17,111 nt of DNA from Streptosporangiaceae bacterium (GTDB lineage: Bacteria > Actinomycetota > Actinomycetes > Streptosporangiales > Streptosporangiaceae). The stretch lies in NCBI GenBank assembly GCA_030041195.1, contig JASHOI010000351.1, forward strand, positions 1-17,111, in the 5' to 3' direction. Each line of letters opens with the position of its first letter. Position 1 is the first letter of the stretch. The notes below the pieces were generated by a model, which was not told the DNA's origin, made no database searches, and saw only the letters and a list, made by a program, of their open reading frames with translations. A program made the translations under genes and the position numbers. Positions 6,967 through 11,747 of the stretch are shown piece after piece.

Positions 6967-8697
6967 ATGGATCAGCAGATAACGTCCCGCCTCGAGGCCG
7001 ACCTCTTCCTGCTGCACGCCCCCAGCGTCTACGACTTCCGCGAGCGCGACGACATACTGTTCGCCTATCTGAGCGACAGCGACAGTGTCAATGTCACGTC
7101 GATCTACGAGATGTATCCGATCGGCTGGTTCTCCATCAAGGCGCGGCTCGCCGACCACGGGTTCGACACGCAAATCGTCAACGTCGCCTCGCTGATGCTC
7201 ATGCATCCCGACCTGGACGTCAGGCGGCTGCTCGGCCGGCTGGAAGCGCCGATCTTCGGGTTCGACGTGCACTGGATGACGCAATGTCACGGCGCCATCG
7301 AACTGGCCGCGCTGCTGAAGGAGGTGCACCCCGAGGCGCTCACGATCTTCGGCGGCATCTCCGCGACGTACTACGCCGACCAGCTCATCGAGTACCCGAG
7401 CGTCGACGTCGTCGTGCAGGGCTACGACACCCTCGAGCCGCTCACCGAGCTGGTCACCAGGGTGCACCGCGGCAGCAGAGACTTCGCCGGGATCCCGAAC
7501 CTCCTGTACAAGACCGGCGGCGACATCCGGGCCACCGGCTTCAGGCACAAGCCGGCCTCCAATTACAACGACGCGCAGGGCGACTGGTCGTACTTCCGGG
7601 ACACGCCGAACCCTGGGCCGGCGACGTCCAAGCTGATCATGACGCTGCCGAACACCGGGTGCGCCCACGACTGCGGCTGGTGTGGCGGCTCAAAGTTCGC
7701 CTACCGCAACATCATGGGCGTCCAGAAGACCCTGATCACAAAGAACCACGACCTCATAGTCAAAGAGCTCCGCACGATGGGCGAGGCGGCGAAGCGCACG
7801 TCGATTTACGCGCTCCAGTGCTACTCGGAGAACAGGGCGCGTATGCACGAGTATCTGGATGCGGTAAAGGAGGTCGGCTACAAAAGCGTCTCGTTCGAGC
7901 AGTTCAACCTGACGCCGCAGGACACGCTCAAGAAGATGGGCGAGTCGACGTCCGCGTACATCATGCTCTCCCCCGAGTCCCACGACCCGAAGATCAGCAA
8001 GGCGGCCGGCCGCGGGACCTACACGATGGAGCAGATGGAGGAGTGGATTCCGCGTGCGATCGACGCCGGGGTGCAGGGCGTCATGATCTGGTTCTTCATC
8101 GGCATGCCGTACCAGGACCGGCGGTCGGTCATGGACACGATCGCGTACTCCGAGCGGCTGATCCGCAAGTTCGGCGGGTGGAACGCGCTCCCGCTCATCT
8201 GCCCGATGGTGCCGTTCCTCGACCCCGGGTGCCGGTTCTTCGAGCAGCCTGAGCAGCACGGGTACCGGATCTACCACCGCACGCTGGAGGAGCACCGCCA
8301 GGCGCTGGTGGAGCCGCTGTGGTACCGGAGGCTCAACTACGAGACACAGTGGCTGAACCGGCGCCAGCTGCAAGACGTCTCTTACGAGGCGATCGCCCGG
8401 CTGGTGGAGATCAAGGGCGAGTACGGGGTGCTGCCGCCCGAGTTCTGCCGTGCGGTCCTTGAGACCATCGAGGAGACCAGGAAACTGCTCGGCGAGATCG
8501 AGAGCGCCCTGCTGCTGGACGGAACGCTGCCGTCCTCGCTCCGCGACGAGATGCGCGTCTACAACCGCAAGATCCTCGCCTACTCGAGCGACCAGATCAT
8601 CCCGGTGCGGCGGCCGTTCGGCGGCCGCTGGTTTGACGACGTCACCGTGCCGAAGGAGATGATCGAAGACCTCCGCGCGGTCCCCGCGGCCCGGTGA
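6967..8697 (+). CDS. B12-binding domain / radical SAM enzyme (Ta0216-like family)
   Basis: 576 residues from ATG 6967, with AAAGGA ten nt upstream. The N-terminal 170 residues form a cobalamin-binding-type domain: LLHAPSVYDFRER, MYPIGWFSIKARLADHGFD, IFGFDVHWMTQCHGAIELAALLKE, TIFGGISATYY and VDVVVQGYDTLEPL. The canonical DxHxxG B12-histidine motif is not seen. The radical SAM core follows, with the 4Fe-4S ligands C232, C236 and C239 in NTGCAHDCGWCGGS, then SPESHDPKISKAAGRG and GVQGVMIWFFIGMPYQDRRS. The C-terminal 150 residues are helical and characteristic of this family. The domain pattern matches the family I recall as TIGR04190 (Ta0216); its reaction is unknown to me, while relatives methylate or rearrange unreactive carbons. 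It converges on the surface-protein gene and is divergent from the MocD/MocE-like pair. Confidence 0.85.
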   Translation: MDQQITSRLEADLFLLHAPSVYDFRERDDILFAYLSDSDSVNVTSIYEMYPIGWFSIKARLADHGFDTQIVNVASLMLMHPDLDVRRLLGRLEAPIFGFDVHWMTQCHGAIELAALLKEVHPEALTIFGGISATYYADQLIEYPSVDVVVQGYDTLEPLTELVTRVHRGSRDFAGIPNLLYKTGGDIRATGFRHKPASNYNDAQGDWSYFRDTPNPGPATSKLIMTLPNTGCAHDCGWCGGSKFAYRNIMGVQKTLITKNHDLIVKELRTMGEAAKRTSIYALQCYSENRARMHEYLDAVKEVGYKSVSFEQFNLTPQDTLKKMGESTSAYIMLSPESHDPKISKAAGRGTYTMEQMEEWIPRAIDAGVQGVMIWFFIGMPYQDRRSVMDTIAYSERLIRKFGGWNALPLICPMVPFLDPGCRFFEQPEQHGYRIYHRTLEEHRQALVEPLWYRRLNYETQWLNRRQLQDVSYEAIARLVEIKGEYGVLPPEFCRAVLETIEETRKLLGEIESALLLDGTLPSSLRDEMRVYNRKILAYSSDQIIPVRRPFGGRWFDDVTVPKEMIEDLRAVPAAR

Positions 8698-8708
8698 GCT
8701 AGCCGCCG

Positions 8709-8737
8709 GCCGCGGCATCGCTCCCGGCCCTCGCGGC
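8709..8737. terminator. Possible bidirectional terminator hairpin
   Basis: GCCGCG (8709-8714) and CGCGGC (8732-8737) pair across a 17-nt loop in the 41-bp gap between the convergent radical SAM and surface-protein genes. There is no T tract; it is short and typical only by position. Confidence 0.3.
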
Positions 8738-8738
8738 G

Positions 8739-9176
8739 TCAGCGGTTCTTGATGATCCTTCTGCGGTAGGCGAGGCTCGCGGCTCCGGCCAGCACCGCCG
8801 CGATGCCGATGATCAGCAGCGAGGCGTGCTGGAATCCGGCCGTCCCACCGCCGCCGGTGGCCGGCGCTGCGGTCGGGACCGGGGTCGCCGTGGGGCTCGG
8901 CGTGGCCGAGGGTGACGGGCTCGGTGTGTTCGTCGGCGAGGGCGACGAGCTGCTGGTCGGGCTCGGGCTGGAACTGGCCGAACTGCTCGGCGAAACGGTC
9001 GATGTTGCCGACGCGCCTGCCGAGGATGAGGATGAAGGTGTTGGCAGCGCCCCCGAAGACGGGGTCCCCGAGCACGCCGCGAGTGTCACGGAAGCGAGTA
9101 CGGTCACGATGCCGCAGCCCACGGCAGCCAGCAGCCTTGCGCTGAGCCTCGTTCCGGTGGTGCTGCGGACCTTCAT
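8739..9176 (-). CDS. Ser/Pro/Thr-rich surface lipoprotein with sortase-like C-terminal signal
   Basis: 145 residues from ATG 9176, with GGAGG four nt upstream. The N-terminus is a signal peptide ending in a lipobox, TLAAC, with C35 as the lipid-modified residue. Residues 36-103 are almost only Ser, Pro, Thr and Ala, an extended and probably glycosylated stalk crossing the wall. The C-terminus has APATGGGG (about 104-111), a hydrophobic helix (118-137) and the basic tail RRRIIKNR, the three parts of a sorting signal with PATG in place of LPxTG. No globular domain is present. The class F sortase starts 148 bp away on the other strand, which makes this protein its likely substrate. If both signals work, the same chain would be anchored to the membrane at one end and to peptidoglycan at the other. 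Confidence 0.75.
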   Translation of the reverse strand: MKVRSTTGTRLSARLLAAVGCGIVTVLASVTLAACSGTPSSGALPTPSSSSSAGASATSTVSPSSSASSSPSPTSSSSPSPTNTPSPSPSATPSPTATPVPTAAPATGGGGTAGFQHASLLIIGIAAVLAGAASLAYRRRIIKNR

Positions 9177-9324
9177 GGAACCTCCTCATGCGTCCGGCCG
9201 AAAGCGCCGAGGGCCATAAAGCGAAAGCTCATACGTCATAGGTAATCGCCAGGTCCATCACCCAATATCAGGCTACGTGAGCACAACCTCCTAGGGAAGA
9301 CAAAGGCGGGGAGGGAGGCCGGGA

Positions 9325-10053
9325 TTGGCGCAGCCGGAGAGGCGCCGTATAGCGGGGTTTCGCGTAGTCATGTATTGGCGGGACAGCGCCTACGCTCCCC
9401 CGCCGCGGCCGCGACGGAGCCTGACTGCCCGCATTGCCGGCCTGGCCGGCACGCTGCTCATCATCGGCGGCGCCACCGCCGTCGGCGTGGCCTTCGCCAT
9501 CCAGCAGCACGCGCCGCAGCCATCCGCCGCCGCGGCGGGAACCCTCGGGTTTGGCCGGGCCCACCCGCTGTCGCTGCGGCGCTCGGTGCCGGTGTCGGTC
9601 TACATTCCGGCCATCGGCGTGACCTCCGATCTGCTGGACCTTGGCGTCAATGCCGACGGCACGATCCAGGTACCGTCCCTTGACAATGAGGCGGGCGAGG
9701 CGGCGTGGTACAAGTACTCGGTGACGCCAGGCCAGATCGGGACGTCGGTCATCGAAGGGCACGTCGACAGCTATCAGGGTCCCGCCGTGTTCTTCCGGCT
9801 CGGCGCGCTGCACCCCGGGGACAGGATCGACGTGACGCTCGCCGACCGGGTCACCGCCGTTTTTCAGGTCACCGGCGTGCGTGAATACCTCAAATCCGCT
9901 TACCCCGCGAAAGTCATTTACGGCGGGGTCGGCTACGCGGCACTGCGGCTGATAACGTGCGGCGGCGATTTCGACTACACCACGGGTCATTACCTCAGTT
10001 CCACCGTTGTATACGCGTCGCTCATCGCAACACTGCCGGCCAGCGGCGGATAG
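9325..10053 (+). CDS. Class F sortase
   Basis: 242 residues from TTG 9325, chosen because GGGAGG lies 6 nt upstream; an in-frame ATG at 9370 has no good ribosome binding site. A single membrane anchor spans about residues 38-60, with basic residues before it. The sortase beta-barrel follows: PVSVYIPAIGVTSDLLDLGVNADG, WYKYSVTPGQIGTSVIEGHVDS with catalytic H146, VFFRLGALHPGDRI, and RLITCGGDFD with catalytic C212. These are class F signatures. The enzyme cleaves a C-terminal sorting signal and links the substrate to the cell envelope. Where characterised sortases have an essential Arg about 12-13 residues after the Cys, this one reads HYLSSTVVYA with Leu and Ser. The likely substrate is the divergent PATG protein. 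The dehydrogenase follows after 24 bp and is probably co-transcribed, though unrelated in function. Confidence 0.88.
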   Translation: MAQPERRRIAGFRVVMYWRDSAYAPPPRPRRSLTARIAGLAGTLLIIGGATAVGVAFAIQQHAPQPSAAAAGTLGFGRAHPLSLRRSVPVSVYIPAIGVTSDLLDLGVNADGTIQVPSLDNEAGEAAWYKYSVTPGQIGTSVIEGHVDSYQGPAVFFRLGALHPGDRIDVTLADRVTAVFQVTGVREYLKSAYPAKVIYGGVGYAALRLITCGGDFDYTTGHYLSSTVVYASLIATLPASGG

Positions 10054-10077
10054 CGGATTCACGGCAGGGAGAGTCGC

Positions 10078-11274
10078 ATGAAGGCGCTGGTGTTCCGGCA
10101 CAATCTTGCCCGCGAGGCGGCCTCGGCGATCGGCGGCCGCGTCGATCAGCATGCGTTCGTCTCCCGCCTGGCGCCGGTCCGGCTCGAGGACGTCGAGGAA
10201 CTGCCGCTTCCGGCGGCCGGCTGGGTGCGCGTCGAGACCACGTTCTCCGGCCTGTGCGGCTCCGACGTGAAGCAGATCCTGCTGAACGGCGCGCGCGACA
10301 ACCCGCTCACCGCACTGGTGTCCTTCCCGCACGTGCTCGGCCATGAGGTGGTCGGCCGCCGCGCGGACACCGGCGAGCGCGTCGTGCTCAATCCGTGGCT
10401 GTCCTGCGGCCCCCGCGGCATCGACCCGCCGTGCGAGGCCTGCCGGGCCGGCCGTTACCCCTGGTGCCGCAACTTCCGCTCGGGCGACCTGCCCGTGTCG
10501 ATCCACCTCGGGAACTGCGCGGCGGCCGCCGGGGCGCACGCCGAGCGCTTCGCCGCGCACGCCTCGCAGCTGTTCGCGATCCCGGACCGCGTCTCGGACG
10601 AGGCGGCCGTGCTGGCCGACCCGGTCAGCGTCTCGCTGCGCTCGATCCTGCTGGCGCCGCCCGACGGCCGGCCGGCCCTGGTCTACGGCTCCGGCACGCT
10701 CGCGTTCGCGGTGATCGCGCTGCTGCGCCACCTGTATCCCGGCACCGAGGTGTGGGCCGCCACGAGAACCGGGACCCGGGCCGAGCTCGCCACCCGGCTC
10801 GGCGCCCATGCGGTGCTGTCGACCGCGCCGGATGAGCTCGTCGCGCAGGTCGCACGGCGGGTCGGCACCACGCCGCTCGAGCCGTGGAGCAAGCGCGACT
10901 GGCTGCAGGACGGCCCGTCCGTGGTCTACGACACGATCGGCTCCATCGAGACGGTCGAGACCTCGCTGCGGCTGCTCGCCACCGGCGGCACGCTCGTCGT
11001 CTCCGGCGTCGAGCCGCCCAAGCGTTTCGAGTGGACCCCGCTGTACTTCAAGGAGCTGCACGTCATCGGCTCGAACGGGTTCGGTATCGAGGAGGTGGGC
11101 GGCGTGGCCAAGCACGCGATGGAGCACTACTTCGACTTCATCGCCGGCGGCCTCGACCTGACCCCGGTCATCACCCACCGCTTCCCGCTCGAGCGCTGGG
11201 ACCAGGCGGTGCTGACGGTGAAGAACTCGCGGCGCACCGGCGCGGTCAAGGTGCTGCTCGAGCCTCCCCGCTGA
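10078..11274 (+). CDS. Zinc-dependent alcohol dehydrogenase (MDR superfamily)
   Basis: 398 residues from ATG 10078, with AGGGAG 6 nt upstream. Catalytic zinc ligands are C60 in GLCGSD, H89-E90 in LGHEVVG and probably D181 in LADPVSV. The structural zinc loop carries C110, C119, C122 and C130. The Rossmann dinucleotide site is VYGSGTLAF (about 202-210), followed by EVWAATRTGTRAELATRLGAHAVL. The GATHERED pattern is that of polyol, threonine or sorbitol dehydrogenase-like enzymes; substrate cannot be read from sequence. Two features stand out: an unusually long N-terminal strand region before the catalytic Cys, and an insertion TPLEPWSKRDWLQDGPS between the cofactor strands. It follows the sortase by 24 bp. 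A sugar or sugar-acid dehydrogenase role beside the pectin-type cluster is possible but only a guess. Confidence 0.85.
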   Translation: MKALVFRHNLAREAASAIGGRVDQHAFVSRLAPVRLEDVEELPLPAAGWVRVETTFSGLCGSDVKQILLNGARDNPLTALVSFPHVLGHEVVGRRADTGERVVLNPWLSCGPRGIDPPCEACRAGRYPWCRNFRSGDLPVSIHLGNCAAAAGAHAERFAAHASQLFAIPDRVSDEAAVLADPVSVSLRSILLAPPDGRPALVYGSGTLAFAVIALLRHLYPGTEVWAATRTGTRAELATRLGAHAVLSTAPDELVAQVARRVGTTPLEPWSKRDWLQDGPSVVYDTIGSIETVETSLRLLATGGTLVVSGVEPPKRFEWTPLYFKELHVIGSNGFGIEEVGGVAKHAMEHYFDFIAGGLDLTPVITHRFPLERWDQAVLTVKNSRRTGAVKVLLEPPR

Positions 11275-11377
11275 GGGCGCCACGGATCTCGTACAGCAGT
11301 ATCGACGCGCTGACAGCGACGTTGAGTGAGTCGGCCCGACTGGGACCGCCGCGGCGGGCAGGGCCTCGGCGCGGCAT
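11246..11377 (-). pseudogene. Decayed 3' end of a SpoU/TrmH-family RNA methyltransferase
   Basis: In the minus frame ending at TGA 11246-11248, the translation contains SRADSLNVAVSASILLYEIRGA, which matches motif III and the C-terminus of SpoU/TrmH 2'-O-methyltransferases (SLNV-VA-A-LLYE). The frame is open upstream only to about 11494 and shows no SAM knot region there, so about 80-90% of a normal 200-270-residue enzyme is missing. It overlaps the last 29 bp of the alcohol dehydrogenase on the other strand. Most likely a relic left by deletion or rearrangement. Confidence 0.6.
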
Positions 11378-11417
11378 CGGACTCGGCTCATCGACCGGAC
11401 ATGCGGCAAGGGTAAGA

Positions 11418-11457
11418 CCGGTGGCGGCACGGCCCCAACGGCTTTTCCCGCCGCCGG
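11418..11457 (+). terminator. Possible terminator of the alcohol dehydrogenase transcript
   Basis: CCGGTGGCGG (11418-11427) pairs with CCGCCGCCGG (11448-11457) including one G-U pair, giving a 10-bp stem with a 20-nt loop, 144 bp after the dehydrogenase stop. No U tract follows. Confidence 0.35.
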
Positions 11458-11490
11458 CCGTCGCTTTCAGCTCAACCGGGAAACGCGTCA

Positions 11491-11501
11491 GCTAATAGAC
11501 C
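11491..11501. repeat. 11-bp target-site duplication, left copy
   Basis: GCTAATAGACC directly precedes the left terminal inverted repeat and is repeated in the same orientation at 11737-11747. The shared C/G at the border leaves the duplication as 9-11 bp. Confidence 0.7.
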
Positions 11502-11559
11502 CAATGCCGCGTACTTAAGGACTTGCCGGCGACGGAAACGGTCGATCGGTGAGCTGTTT

Positions 11560-11612
11560 CATGATCTGGGTGGCAAACGTCGTGTATTTGGTCGTTATCC
11601 ACCCAGATCATG
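11560..11612. repeat. 14-bp perfect hairpin inside the MITE
   Basis: CATGATCTGGGTGG (11560-11573) and CCACCCAGATCATG (11599-11612) are perfect complements around a 25-nt loop that can form a further AACG/CGTT pair (11576-11579 with 11593-11596). It could be a terminator or a structured transcript of the element. Confidence 0.8.
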
Positions 11613-11635
11613 GAAATCGAATGTCTGATCGGACC

Positions 11636-11662
11636 CCTGCCAGGACGGTTGGGGCTGGCGGG
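11636..11662. repeat. Second, weaker hairpin inside the MITE
   Basis: CCTGCCAG (11636-11643) can pair with CTGGCGGG (11655-11662) using one G-U pair. An alternative pairing joins CCCTGC (11635-11640) with GCAGGG (11675-11680); the two are mutually exclusive. Confidence 0.4.
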
Positions 11663-11736
11663 ACTTGTGGTACAGCAGGGAATGTCTCAGCCTCGCGTCA
11701 TACCTCGGCCACCGCCGCGTTAAGTACGCGGCATTG

Positions 11737-11747
11737 GCTAATAGACC
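11737..11747. repeat. 11-bp target-site duplication, right copy
   Basis: GCTAATAGACC, same orientation as 11491-11501. It contains the TAG stop (11738-11740 on the minus strand) of the six-hairpin glycosidase gene. Confidence 0.7.

Larger units (their letters stand above)
11502..11736. mobile_element. 235-bp MITE-like element with IS4-type ends
   Basis: The ends are perfect 17-bp inverted repeats: CAATGCCGCGTACTTAA at 11502-11518 and its complement at 11720-11736. Identical 11-bp direct repeats flank it, as expected of a target-site duplication. The left end AATGCCG-NNN-A-N-TTAAGGA resembles the end of Escherichia coli IS4 as I remember it, and IS4 also makes 11-13-bp duplications. The inside has no transposase-like reading frame, only a 14-bp-stem hairpin and a second, weaker hairpin. 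It therefore looks non-autonomous and would need a transposase from a full-length relative elsewhere in the genome. It inserted exactly in the loop of a palindrome, without disrupting the glycosidase reading frame, whose stop codon lies in the right target copy. Confidence 0.7.
11275..11737. other. Longest gene-free stretch: relic, terminator-like hairpins and a MITE
   Basis: This convergent gap between the alcohol dehydrogenase and the six-hairpin glycosidase holds no intact gene. It contains the SpoU relic (to 11377), a hairpin at 11418-11457, the left arm of a split palindrome (11474-11490), and a 235-bp mobile-element-like insertion with its two target copies. I see no RNA gene of a known class. 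Confidence 0.8.

Noticed and set aside
7690..9189. 499-codon minus-strand open frame
   Set aside because: Shadow of the radical SAM gene and of the surface-protein gene, which is in another frame with clear signals.
9268..11430. 720-codon minus-strand open frame
   Set aside because: Antisense shadow of the sortase and alcohol dehydrogenase genes caused by GC-rich third positions; no motifs.
11519..11719. IS110-type end with bridge RNA
   Set aside because: Hairpins looked suggestive, but there are clear terminal inverted repeats and an 11-bp duplication, which IS110 elements do not make, and no transposase.
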